Of a stretch of 64,000 bases of DNA, positions 42,213 through 50,361 are shown in pieces. Origin of the DNA: JARRNE01 sp963824085. GTDB lineage: Bacteria; Pseudomonadota; Gammaproteobacteria; Chromatiales; Chromatiaceae. The first letter of the stretch is position 1. The number at the start of each line of letters is the position of its first letter. Below the pieces are notes generated by a model. That model worked only from the letters and a program-made list of their open reading frames with translations, was not told the origin of the DNA and did not search any database. The position numbers were made by a program, and so were the translations under genes. The stretch is from NCBI GenBank assembly GCA_963824085.1, contig CAWGNT010000024.1, positions 62,001 through 126,000 on the forward strand. The letters are read 5' to 3'.

Positions 42213-43262
42213 ATGCGATTCGCCACCATCTTATTGCCGATCCTCAGTGGATTTTCGGTTGCCGCCGCCGGCGCTCCAGCCCCGGCTGCCGTCGAGACCT
42301 CGCCGGCTGTCTATCGAACGGTTCCGCGGGAATACCGCCTCGACGGTGTCGTCGAGGCCGTCAATCAGACCACCGTCTCTGCGCAGACTCAGGGCCAGGT
42401 CGAGGAGATCCTTTACGACGTGAACGACTTCGTCGAGAAGGGTGCGGTCCTCGTCCGCCTCAATGACACCGAGCACCGAGCACGAGTCACCCAGGCCGCA
42501 GCGGAGCTCAAGTCCGCTACCGCGCAGCTCCAGCAGAGCAAGGACGAGTTCGAGCGGGTAAAGGATCTGTTCTCGCGGAAGCTCTCGTCTGGGTCGGCAA
42601 TGGACGACGCCACGGCGAAATTGAAGAGCGCCCAGGCGCGCTTCGAGGCAGCGACGGCAGGACTGGAGCAGGCCCAGGAGCAGCTGCGCTACACGGAGAT
42701 CCGTGCCCCCTACTCGGGAATCGTCACCCAGCGGCACGTGGAAGTCGGGGAGACGGCGAGCCCAGGCCAGCCCGTCATGACCGGCATCTCCCTGGAGCAG
42801 CTTCGGGTGAGCGTGGACGTGCCCCAGAGTGTCATCCCTGCCGTGCGCGAGGGCAAGGCGGTGCGGGTCTACCTCCCAGACGGAGAGACGATAACCGCTG
42901 ACAAGATCACCGTCTTCCCCTTCGCCGATCTTGGGTCGAACACCTTCAAGGTGCGGGTGGAGCTGCCGGAGGGGACGAAGAAGCTGTTCCCCGGCATGCT
43001 GGTGAAGACCGGCTTCGTCATCGGGGATAAGCGCGAGCTGGTCGTTCCCAAGGAGGCCGTGGTCTACCGCTCGGAGGTGACCGGTGTCTACGTGCTGAAC
43101 GGGGACGACCGGCTGCATTTTCGCCAGATCCGGATTGGGCGCGCCCTGAAGGATGGCCTGGTCGTCTTGGCAGGTCTCGACGAGGGCGAGCGCGTCGCGC
43201 TGGACCCGATCGCGGCCGGCGTTCGGCTGAAGGCGCAGACGCGAGGTCGAGCCGATGGATAA
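42213..43262 (+). CDS. RND efflux periplasmic adaptor subunit
   Basis: ATG 42213 gives a Sec-type signal peptide (MRFATILLPILSGFSVAAAGA) rather than a lipobox. The 349-residue protein has the two lipoyl half-motifs (TTVSAQTQGQVEEILYDVND and TEIRAPYSGIVTQRHVEVGE) around a helical hairpin (about 90-155). A beta-barrel and membrane-proximal domain follow (TFKVRVELPEGTKKLFPGML). It couples the inner-membrane permease encoded next (8-base overlap) to an outer-membrane channel. It has a different signal and sequence from the adaptor at 30302, so this is a second independent system. It is likely driven by the promoter at 42152-42179. Confidence 0.92.
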   Translation: MRFATILLPILSGFSVAAAGAPAPAAVETSPAVYRTVPREYRLDGVVEAVNQTTVSAQTQGQVEEILYDVNDFVEKGAVLVRLNDTEHRARVTQAAAELKSATAQLQQSKDEFERVKDLFSRKLSSGSAMDDATAKLKSAQARFEAATAGLEQAQEQLRYTEIRAPYSGIVTQRHVEVGETASPGQPVMTGISLEQLRVSVDVPQSVIPAVREGKAVRVYLPDGETITADKITVFPFADLGSNTFKVRVELPEGTKKLFPGMLVKTGFVIGDKRELVVPKEAVVYRSEVTGVYVLNGDDRLHFRQIRIGRALKDGLVVLAGLDEGERVALDPIAAGVRLKAQTRGRADG

Positions 43263-46200
43263 GCTCGGACTCTCGGGGCGTATCGCGCAGCGGTTTCAGG
43301 CGACCGAGATCACCCCCCTGTTGGCGCTGGCCGGGCTGCTGCTCGGCCTCTTCGCGGTGCTGGTGACGCCGCGTGAGGAGGAGCCGCAGATCAACGTCAC
43401 CTTCGCGGACGTCTTCATTCCCCTTCCGGGTGCCTCCGCGAGCGAGATCGAGCACCTGGTCGCCGGACCGGCGGAGCAGGTGTTGTCGGAGATCCGGGGG
43501 ATCAAGCACGTCTATTCGGTCTCCCGCCCGGGTATGGCCGTCGTGTCCGTGCAGTTCAAGGTGGGTGAAGACCGCACCGACGCCATCGTGCGCTTGTTCA
43601 GCAAGGTCTTCTCGAACCAGGACTGGCTGCCCGCGAACCTGGGCGTCGGTCAGCCCATCGTCAAGCCCAAGGGCATCGACGACGTGCCGATCGTCACTGC
43701 TACCCTGTGGTCGAAGGACCCGGCGGTGGGCGGCTATGAGCTCGGCCAGGTGGCGCATGCCATCGAGCAAGAGATCAAGCGGGTGCACGGCACCCGCAAT
43801 GTCTACACGGTTGGAGTGCCACGCCAGGTGGTCCGCGTGCTGCTTGACCCTCAGGCGCTTGCCGGGCACGGCATCGACCTCACGAATCTGCGCCAGGCCT
43901 TGCAGTCTGGGAACATGATCCGCGACGACCTCGCGATTACGGCAGACAACAAGGAAATCCTGGTCCAGGCCGGCACCTTCCTCACGACCCCGGATCAGAT
44001 CGGTGATCTGGTGGTGGGGCTGCATGGCGGCCGCCCCGTGTACCTGCGCGACGTGGCGACCATCGAGCGCGGTCCGGAACAACCAGAGAGCTATGTATGG
44101 ATGGGCGCCGGGAAGGCCGCCGGACATGTCGGTCTTGCACTTTCGGGTGATACGCCGGCCGTGACCTTGGCCGTGGCGAAGCAGGAGGGTACGAACGCGG
44201 TTGAGATTGCCCAACGAGTCATCGACCGCTTCGAGCAGCTCAAGGGCACCTTCATCCCGGAGGGGGTGGAGGTCACCGTCACGCGCAACTACGGCGCCAC
44301 GGCCGACGCCAAGGCAAAGAAGCTCATCGGCAAGTTGACCTTCGCCACCGTCTCGGTCGTGCTTCTGGTCTTGATCGCCATCGGCTGGCGGGAGGCCGTC
44401 ATCGTCGGCGCTGCCGTCATCGTCACCCTGGCGTTGACCCTGTTCGCCTCCTGGGCCTGGGGGTTCACCCTCAACCGGGTGTCGCTCTTCGCGCTCATCT
44501 TCTCCATCGGCATCCTGGTCGACGACGCCATCGTGGTCGTGGAGAACATTCATCGTCACATGGCCATGGGCAGGCGCAACCTCCTCGAGGCCATCCCCCC
44601 GGCCGTCGACGAGGTGGGCGGGCCCACCATCCTGGCCACCTTTACCGTCATTGCCGCGCTGCTTCCGATGGCGTTCGTTACGGGCCTGATGGGGCCCTAC
44701 ATGAGTCCCATTCCGATCAATGCCTCCACCGGCATGCTCATCTCGCTGGTCGTGGCGTTCGTCTTCACCCCTTGGATGACCAACTTCATGCTAGGGAAGA
44801 AGGCGCAGCAGCACGCCCTCGAAGGTCATGGCGGGGCTGACCTCGTGGAGGGCGAGAGCGGGCGCGTCCAGCACCTCTTCGACCGCGTCATCTCCCCGTT
44901 CCTCTCGGGAGCCAAGGGAAACCGAAACCGCTGGTGGCTGCTCCTCGGCATCCTGATATTGATCGGCCTGTCCCTGGCGCTCGTCGCGAGCAAGACCGTG
45001 ATCCTCAAGATGCTCCCCTTCGACAACAAGTCAGAACTTCAGGTGGTCCTCGACATGCCCGAGGGCACCAGCCTGGAGCAGACTGCGCGCGTGCTCAATG
45101 CCATGGGCGAGTATCTCGCCACGGTGCCCGAGGTCACGGACTACCAGGCCTATGCGGGGACTGCGTCGCCGATCAACTTCAACGGCCTGGTACGCCAGTA
45201 CTACCTGCGCGAGGGGGCCGACGTCGGCGATCTGCAGGTCAACCTGCTCGACAAGCACGAGCGCGAGCGGCAGAGCCATGCCATCGCGCTCTCCGTGCGC
45301 GCTCCGTTGCAGGAGATCGCGACCAAGTACGGCGGGAACGCCAAGATCGTGGAGATCCCGCCCGGGCCGCCCGTCCTCTCGCCCCTGGTGGCAGAGGTCT
45401 ACGGGATCAATTACGACGGCCAGATCAAGATTGCACGCAAGGTGCGCAAGGTCGTCGAGTCGACGCCGGACATCGTGGATGTGGACGACTCCGTGGAGTA
45501 TCCGTCCCGCAAGCTCGTGGTGGTCGTAGACCGTGCAAAGGCGGCACGCCTGGGTGTGACCCAAAGCGCAGTCGCCCAGGCGCTGGGCACCGTGGTGGGC
45601 GGGGAGGACATGAGCTTCCTGCACGGAGCGAACGTCAAATACGCGGTCCCCATCCGGGTGGAGTTCAGAGACGCGGACAAGGCGGACCTGGAGCAGGTGC
45701 TGGCGCTGCGCGTGCGCTCGATGAGCGGCCAGCTGGTCCCCCTCTCGGAGATCGTCAAGATAGTGGACACGACCCGCGAGCACAGCATCCAGCACAAGGA
45801 TCTGCTGCCTGTCGTGTACGTAACCGGCGACATGGCGGGCAAGACGGACAGCCCCCTCTATGGCATGTTCGAGATCTCCAGTACGCTCGGGGACATACCG
45901 GGTCTCGGACAGTGGTTTGTCCAACAGCCCCTCAACCCGTACGAATACAGTGTCAAGTGGGACGGCGAGTGGCAGATCACGTACGAGACGTTCCGCGACA
46001 TGGGGATTGCCTATGGCGTGGGCTTGGTCCTCATCTATCTCCTGGTGGTGGCCCAGTTCCGGTCTTATCTGGTGCCGCTGGTGATAATGGCCCCGATACC
46101 GCTCACCATTATCGGCATCCTGCCCGGCCATGCCTTGCTCGGCGCCCAATTCACGGCGACCTCCATGATCGGCATGATCGCATTGGCGGGCATCATCGTG

Positions 46201-46494
46201 CGCAACTCCATCCTGCTGGTGGACTTCATCAACCAGGAGGTGCGCAACGGGATGGCGTTCGAACAGGCGGTGATCCGCTCGGCGGCGGTACGCGCCAAGC
46301 CGATCGTGCTCACAGGCATCGCCGCCATGGCCGGCGCGGTGTTCATCCTCGATGACCCGATCTTCTCCGGGCTTGCCGTCTCGCTCCTCTTCGGTCTCTT
46401 CGTCTCCACGGTCCTCACGCTGGTGGTCATACCCGTTGTCTACTACGGGGTCATGCGCAAGCGGGTGGCGTGGATTAGGGGCATGACCGGGTGA
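43255..46494 (+). CDS. RND efflux permease (second system)
   Basis: Starts 8 bases inside the adaptor gene (GCCGATGGAT). 1079 residues with an N-terminal span (PLLALAGLLLGLFAVLVTP), the EEEPQINV and PGASASEIEHLV motifs seen in a subgroup distinct from AcrB, the TM4 proton-relay pair (GILVDDAIVVVENIHRHM), and C-terminal spans (IIVRNSILLVDFINQEVRNG). It is a proton-driven tripartite exporter; substrate is not predictable from sequence alone. It differs from the HAE1 protein at 27133 in the first periplasmic loop. The 3' end overlaps the convergent small gene at 46475 by 20 bases, so there is no room for a conventional terminator between them. Confidence 0.93.
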   Translation: MDKLGLSGRIAQRFQATEITPLLALAGLLLGLFAVLVTPREEEPQINVTFADVFIPLPGASASEIEHLVAGPAEQVLSEIRGIKHVYSVSRPGMAVVSVQFKVGEDRTDAIVRLFSKVFSNQDWLPANLGVGQPIVKPKGIDDVPIVTATLWSKDPAVGGYELGQVAHAIEQEIKRVHGTRNVYTVGVPRQVVRVLLDPQALAGHGIDLTNLRQALQSGNMIRDDLAITADNKEILVQAGTFLTTPDQIGDLVVGLHGGRPVYLRDVATIERGPEQPESYVWMGAGKAAGHVGLALSGDTPAVTLAVAKQEGTNAVEIAQRVIDRFEQLKGTFIPEGVEVTVTRNYGATADAKAKKLIGKLTFATVSVVLLVLIAIGWREAVIVGAAVIVTLALTLFASWAWGFTLNRVSLFALIFSIGILVDDAIVVVENIHRHMAMGRRNLLEAIPPAVDEVGGPTILATFTVIAALLPMAFVTGLMGPYMSPIPINASTGMLISLVVAFVFTPWMTNFMLGKKAQQHALEGHGGADLVEGESGRVQHLFDRVISPFLSGAKGNRNRWWLLLGILILIGLSLALVASKTVILKMLPFDNKSELQVVLDMPEGTSLEQTARVLNAMGEYLATVPEVTDYQAYAGTASPINFNGLVRQYYLREGADVGDLQVNLLDKHERERQSHAIALSVRAPLQEIATKYGGNAKIVEIPPGPPVLSPLVAEVYGINYDGQIKIARKVRKVVESTPDIVDVDDSVEYPSRKLVVVVDRAKAARLGVTQSAVAQALGTVVGGEDMSFLHGANVKYAVPIRVEFRDADKADLEQVLALRVRSMSGQLVPLSEIVKIVDTTREHSIQHKDLLPVVYVTGDMAGKTDSPLYGMFEISSTLGDIPGLGQWFVQQPLNPYEYSVKWDGEWQITYETFRDMGIAYGVGLVLIYLLVVAQFRSYLVPLVIMAPIPLTIIGILPGHALLGAQFTATSMIGMIALAGIIVRNSILLVDFINQEVRNGMAFEQAVIRSAAVRAKPIVLTGIAAMAGAVFILDDPIFSGLAVSLLFGLFVSTVLTLVVIPVVYYGVMRKRVAWIRGMTG

Positions 46495-46789
46495 TGTGGC
46501 GGGATGCCGCCTTCACAGGACGCAAATGCCCGGGCTCAACCAGTAGGCTTCCCAGAGGAACCGTGTGGCCTTGGGTGCGCAAGGCGGTCCGGAGCTGCCG
46601 ATCGGTGAGGTAGCCGAGCTCCTTGAGGATCTCTACAAGAGAATGCTCCTCTCCCACTTTGCCCCGAGCACGGAGCGCGTAGCGGAGCTGCGGCCCGGTC
46701 AGCAGGCCCTGGTCCAGTAGTAAACGGGCGATCTGCGCCCCCGTTTCCGCCTCCTCGAATGGCACTTCGGGGTCAGTCTCTGCGCTCAT
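46475..46789 (-). CDS. Short MshEN-like (GspE N-terminal type) protein, possibly truncated
   Basis: Start ATG 46789 (MSAETDPEVPFEEAETGAQI); an in-frame ATG at 46921 is the alternative. Two adjacent repeats, GAQIARLLLDQGLLTGPQLRYA and VEILKELGYLTDRQLRTA, match the MshEN/T2SSE N-terminal pattern (L-x-E-GLLT-x-QL), a fold that can bind c-di-GMP in type II and IV secretion ATPases. No ATPase domain follows: after SLLVEPGHLRPVKAA the protein ends by running into the convergent RND permease gene (20-base overlap). It may be a stand-alone regulator or a truncated fragment. The RLGQ- and LLxxGxx-type c-di-GMP-contact residues are only partly conserved by eye. Confidence 0.6.
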   Translation of the reverse strand: MSAETDPEVPFEEAETGAQIARLLLDQGLLTGPQLRYALRARGKVGEEHSLVEILKELGYLTDRQLRTALRTQGHTVPLGSLLVEPGHLRPVKAASRHITRSCP

Positions 46790-46944
46790 ATCCACGCCGC
46801 TCACGCCTGCGTGTGATCCTTCGCAGTGCGCCGAACCCTTCCGCGAATCGCCTCTGGCGGTTGCCTCGCCGTCCCCTGTTCCCGCACATCTCCAGGCAGC
46901 CGCGCCAGCCATAGGTGCCAAAGTCGGCGCGCTCTTCGTTTCGG

Positions 46945-47130
46945 ATTATCCTAAATTCGGAAGTCAAACCACGAAGGACACGAAGGGCACGAAGAGTTTC
47001 AAATGGTTACTTACAATTGCACCATCAGGCGCAGGGTGAAGCCGGATGTATCCCCATTCCCTGTTTCGCCGTTGTTTTTCTTCGTGTTTCTTCGTGCTCT
47101 TCGTGGTGAACTGCTGTTTTTAGGATTATG
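46945..47130. mobile_element. MITE-like inverted-repeat element
   Basis: Outer arms ATTATCCTAAA (46946-46956) and TTTAGGATTAT (47119-47129). Inner arms are ACCACGAAGGACACGAAGGG (46968 on) and the matching TTCTTCGTGCTCTTCGTGGT ending at 47106. About 185 bases, non-coding, between convergent or unrelated genes. The CACGAAG/CTTCGTG pattern is a widespread intergenic palindrome in environmental bacteria. No transposase is present, so any movement would be in trans. Confidence 0.65.
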
Positions 47131-47405
47131 GGTTAGACCAGAACCTCGATCGGGCCCCCCATGTAGATCAGCAAACCGACCGGATCGACGGAGGGGCCGC
47201 AGAAGCCGGAGCTTGTCTTTCAGGTTGCGTCGGGCGTCAAGCATTGAGTCGGGATAATGTGGAACGGTCCTGGGGGCCGTCGCACCGATTTGGCGCCGTC
47301 TCCGACGATAATCCCGTCGCCACATGTGGCGCAAGCACCAACAGGACCTCGGCGCTGCCTGTTCGCCGTCCCCGTCCGACCGCACCTTGCACGGAACACC
47401 GTATA

Positions 47406-47433
47406 TTGACAAGCGTCAAAAATTCAGTAAGAC
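47406..47433 (+). promoter_or_regulatory. Promoter with palindrome over the -35 region
   Basis: TTGACA (47406-47411), 16-base spacer, TAAGAC (47428-47433). The -35 box forms one arm of TTGAC-AAGC-GTCAA (47406-47419), a small perfect palindrome that could be an operator. It lies 110 bases before the 3-hydroxyisobutyrate-dehydrogenase-family gene. Confidence 0.45.
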
Positions 47434-47543
47434 AGCCAGGAGCGCGCGGACGCCGCGGTACCTCGACGGGTCATGTGGATAGCGTCACGTACGTGATGCT
47501 CGAGGCGACATCTGCCGGAAACGCAACGAAGGAGGAGCACCAA

Positions 47544-48443
47544 GTGGAGGCGATCGCATTCTTTGGTCTTGGACGCATGGGCGGTGAGATGGCCAAGCGC
47601 CTGATAGACGCGGGGTATCACCTCACGGTCTATAACCGCAGTCCCGAGAAAGCGAAGGCGCTGGCGGACAAGGGCGCGCGCCATGCGAGCCGTCCTGCGG
47701 AGGCGGTCTCGGCGGGCGGCGTCCTGGTGACGATGGTGGCAGACGACCAGGCTCAGCGCGCGTTGGTCAGCGATGATGTGCTGGCCGCGTTGGGCCCCGG
47801 CGGTGTGCACCTCGCCATGAGCACGGTAAGCCCAGCAGCCGCCGAAGCTGCCGTTGAGCGCCATCGGGAGTACGGCGTCGACTACCTTGCGTGCCCGGTT
47901 TTTGGCCGGCCGGATGCCGCTGCCGCGGGCAAGCTGTGGCTATGCCTGGCGGGTCCCGAGGCGCCAAAGACGAGAGTCGGGCCGTTGCTCGATGTGCTCG
48001 GTCAGGGGGTCTTCGATTTTGGCGAAGCGCCTGCTAGCGCGAATGTCGTCAAGATCTCCGGCAACTTTCTGATCGCCTCGGCCATCGAGGCGATGGCCGA
48101 GGCGCTGAGCCTGTGCGAGAAGAATGGGGTCGCCCCGGACAGGATGTACGAGCTCTTCTCCCAGACGCTCTTTGCCTGTCCGATTTACCAGAATTACGGG
48201 CGGGCCATCGTCGAGAAGCGCTTTTCACCGCCTGGTTTCGCACTTGCCACGGGGGCGAAGGACGTACGGCTCGTGCGCGACGCGGCGCGCGCTGCGCAGG
48301 TCCCGATGCCATTCGCGAGTCTGCTCGAGGACCGCTTCCTGCGCTCGTTGGCGAACGGGCGCGCGGGGCTGGATTGGACGGGAATCGCTCTGGACCAGCG
48401 GGAGTCGGCCGGCTTGCCAGGAGAAGTGGCGGCCGGCAGTTAG
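47544..48443 (+). CDS. NAD(P)-dependent beta-hydroxyacid dehydrogenase (3-hydroxyisobutyrate dehydrogenase family)
   Basis: I chose GTG 47544 (VEAIAFFGLGRMG) because AAGGAGG is seven bases upstream and the Rossmann motif starts at once; longer in-frame starts add unrelated sequence. 299 residues: dinucleotide-binding FFGLGRMGGEMA and VYNRSPEKA, a family-typical substrate-binding stretch (CPVFGRPDAAAAGKLW), and the catalytic Lys in NVVKISGNFLIA. The family reduces or oxidises short beta-hydroxyacids and semialdehydes, including succinic-semialdehyde/glyoxylate reductases; the exact substrate is uncertain. Single-gene unit, with the promoter at 47406 and a MITE further upstream. Confidence 0.9.
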   Translation: MEAIAFFGLGRMGGEMAKRLIDAGYHLTVYNRSPEKAKALADKGARHASRPAEAVSAGGVLVTMVADDQAQRALVSDDVLAALGPGGVHLAMSTVSPAAAEAAVERHREYGVDYLACPVFGRPDAAAAGKLWLCLAGPEAPKTRVGPLLDVLGQGVFDFGEAPASANVVKISGNFLIASAIEAMAEALSLCEKNGVAPDRMYELFSQTLFACPIYQNYGRAIVEKRFSPPGFALATGAKDVRLVRDAARAAQVPMPFASLLEDRFLRSLANGRAGLDWTGIALDQRESAGLPGEVAAGS

Positions 48444-48541
48444 CTGATCCGACCGGACGTACGCCTTCCGCCCGCCGCACGGCCCGAACCGCGGGGGCGC
48501 CGAGGATGCAGAAGGTCTCCCGTTTGGCGAAACCGGGCGGT

Positions 48542-48660
48542 CGGCGGTGTCGGCAGCAGGGGGAGGCTGCCGTCAAGCCCACATGGACGTATTCACCGCG
48601 TCCTCCGGCGGGAGGCCCGTCCCCAAGAACGAAAACCCAGATCGGAACGGTATACATGGC
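48542..48660 (+). repeat. Dispersed repeat family II, copy D
   Basis: GTGTCGGCAGCAGGGGGAGG, then ACATGGACGTATTCACCGCG, CGGGAGGCCCGTCCC and GAAAACCCAGATCGGAACGG. Reverse-orientation relatives lie at 60484-60645 and 63863-63976; a + copy of the 3' part lies at 51399-51492. It shares the GTATTCACGGCG-type core with family I. Confidence 0.75.
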
Positions 48661-48694
48661 AAGGATGGAGCTTGCCAACCCCATCTGTTTTCAA

Positions 48695-48722
48695 GAGCCT
48701 CCGCGTCTCCGCGGCTCAAGCG
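48695..48722 (-). repeat. Half-element of a CGCGGAGACGCAGAG intergenic repeat
   Basis: GCCTCCGCGTCTCCGCGGCT, the reverse complement of the element at 41928-41952 with a few changes. It follows repeat copy D. Confidence 0.55.
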
Positions 48723-48817
48723 CATTCTCCATTAAAAGTGATTAGCGCTATTCCTCAGGTACGACGAAGGGCATGATTTGTCACGGGGATGCTCGCCGTC
48801 CTTGGCACCTGGTTTCC

Positions 48818-48915
48818 GGCATTCCCCCGGATCAAGTTCGGGGCAGGCTCTGCCGGAACGACGACGTTGATCCGTGCCTCGGCGTCATCCCGGCAGGGAG
48901 TGCCGGGATCTAGGC
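48818..48915. repeat. Hairpin-containing intergenic repeat (CCCGG ... GCCGGAACGACG type)
   Basis: GATCAAGTTCGGGGCAGG followed by CTGCCGGAACGACG, then a perfect hairpin CCCGGCA-GGGAG-TGCCGGG (48889-48907). This widespread proteobacterial intergenic repeat often flanks small mobile palindromes. The stretch 48444-48969 holds only repeats. Confidence 0.65.
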
Positions 48916-48969
48916 CCCACGGATGGAGTGCAAGGTGTTCCGGCAAAGTTTCAGGACTAACCACTCCAT

Positions 48970-50349
48970 TCAAAGCACGATAGTGTCGCCTTTTTGCGGC
49001 ATGTCGACTTCCGTGTCTCGTAGCTGCCCGGCGAAGCTGCGCATCGCCTTTTCGTCGCCATGTACAAGGATGGTTCGGGCCGGGCGCAGCGTGCGCTGCC
49101 AAGCGAGCAGTTCGTCGCGGTCGGCGTGAGCGGAGAAGCCATTGATAGTGTGCAGCCGCGCGCGCACGGGGATCTCGTCACCGAACAGCTTCACGCGCTT
49201 GGCGCCGTCGATAAGAATGCGCGCCAGCGTACCCGGTGCGGCATATCCGACGAAGACCACGGTGGAGTCCTTGCGCCAGAGATTGTGGCGCAGGTGATGG
49301 CGCACTCGCCCGCCTGTGCACATGCCCGAGCCTGCCATGATCACCGCGCCGCCCACCAGGCGGTTGAGCGCCATGGAGTCGGCGGTCTCGCGCGTGAAGC
49401 GCAGGCGCGGCAGGGCGAAAGGGTCGCGCCCCGCATCGAAGAGTGCGCGGGCCTCTGCGTCGTAGCATTCGGGGTGGCGCCGGAAGATCTCCGTCGCCGA
49501 GATGGCCATCGGCGAGTCGAGAAAGACCGGAAGGTTGCGCGTCAGATGCCCAGCCTCGACACCTTCGCGCAGGTAGTACAGGACCTCTTGGGCTCGCTCC
49601 AGGGCAAAGGTGGGGATGATGACGTTGCCGCCCCGGGCCAGGGTTTCGCTGATCGCTTGGTATAGCTCGTCGATCGACGGCGCTAGCGCCTTGTGCACGC
49701 GGTCGCCGTAGGTCGTTTCCATGACGACGGCATCCGCCCGCGGGGGGAGCTGGGGGTCGCGCAGGATGGGGCGGCCGGCGTTGCCGATGTCACCTGAGAA
49801 GATCACGGAACGACGCTCGCCGTCGGTCTCCTCGATGCGGATGCTGGCCGAGCCGAGTATGTGGCCCGCGTCGTAGAAGCGAGCGGTCAGGTTTGGCGCG
49901 AGCTCGACGGGCCGGCCGTAGGCGGCCGTGCGGCCGAATTGCCCCATGGCGTTGAGCGCGTCCAATACGCCATACAGCGCTTCTCGTGGCGGATGGCCGT
50001 GACGGCTGGCGTGTCGTGCATGCCGCTCCGCTTCCTCCTCTTGCAGGTGGGCCGAGTCGAGCATGACCACGCGGGCCAGCTCGCGCGTCGCTGCGGTCGT
50101 GATGATCTCGCCGTCGAACCCGCGCTTGGCCAGCAGCGGGATGCGCCCGCAGTGGTCGAGGTGGGCGTGGGTGAGCAGCAGGATGTCGACCGACCTGGCA
50201 TCGAAGCCAAAGTCTTCCGCGTTTTCCTCGTCGAGCTCGTGTCCGCCCTGGTACATGCCGCAGTCCACCAGGATGCGCTTGCCCTTGGCTTCGACCAGGT
50301 GGCAGGAGCCGGTGACGTCGCGGTCGGCGCCGTGAAAGGAAATCTTCAT
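48970..50349 (-). CDS. Metallo-beta-lactamase-fold RNase (beta-CASP/RNA-specificity type)
   Basis: Start ATG 50349 with GGAG upstream, the site overlapping the end of the LOG-family gene 12 bases away. 459 residues: metal motifs LTHAHLDHCGRIP, DAGHILGSASI and FSGDIGNAG; beta-CASP region with GSGMCTGGRVRHHL; C-terminal GFSAHADRDELLAW (RMMBL motif). Family members are zinc-dependent 5'-3' exo- or endoribonucleases, related to CPSF73 and RNase J, though bacterial members of this subgroup are often uncharacterised. It is the second gene of a LOG-MBL operon. Cytoplasmic; no signal peptide. Confidence 0.92.
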   Translation of the reverse strand: MKISFHGADRDVTGSCHLVEAKGKRILVDCGMYQGGHELDEENAEDFGFDARSVDILLLTHAHLDHCGRIPLLAKRGFDGEIITTAATRELARVVMLDSAHLQEEEAERHARHASRHGHPPREALYGVLDALNAMGQFGRTAAYGRPVELAPNLTARFYDAGHILGSASIRIEETDGERRSVIFSGDIGNAGRPILRDPQLPPRADAVVMETTYGDRVHKALAPSIDELYQAISETLARGGNVIIPTFALERAQEVLYYLREGVEAGHLTRNLPVFLDSPMAISATEIFRRHPECYDAEARALFDAGRDPFALPRLRFTRETADSMALNRLVGGAVIMAGSGMCTGGRVRHHLRHNLWRKDSTVVFVGYAAPGTLARILIDGAKRVKLFGDEIPVRARLHTINGFSAHADRDELLAWQRTLRPARTILVHGDEKAMRSFAGQLRDTEVDMPQKGDTIVL

Positions 50350-50361
50350 GCCTCGTACTCC

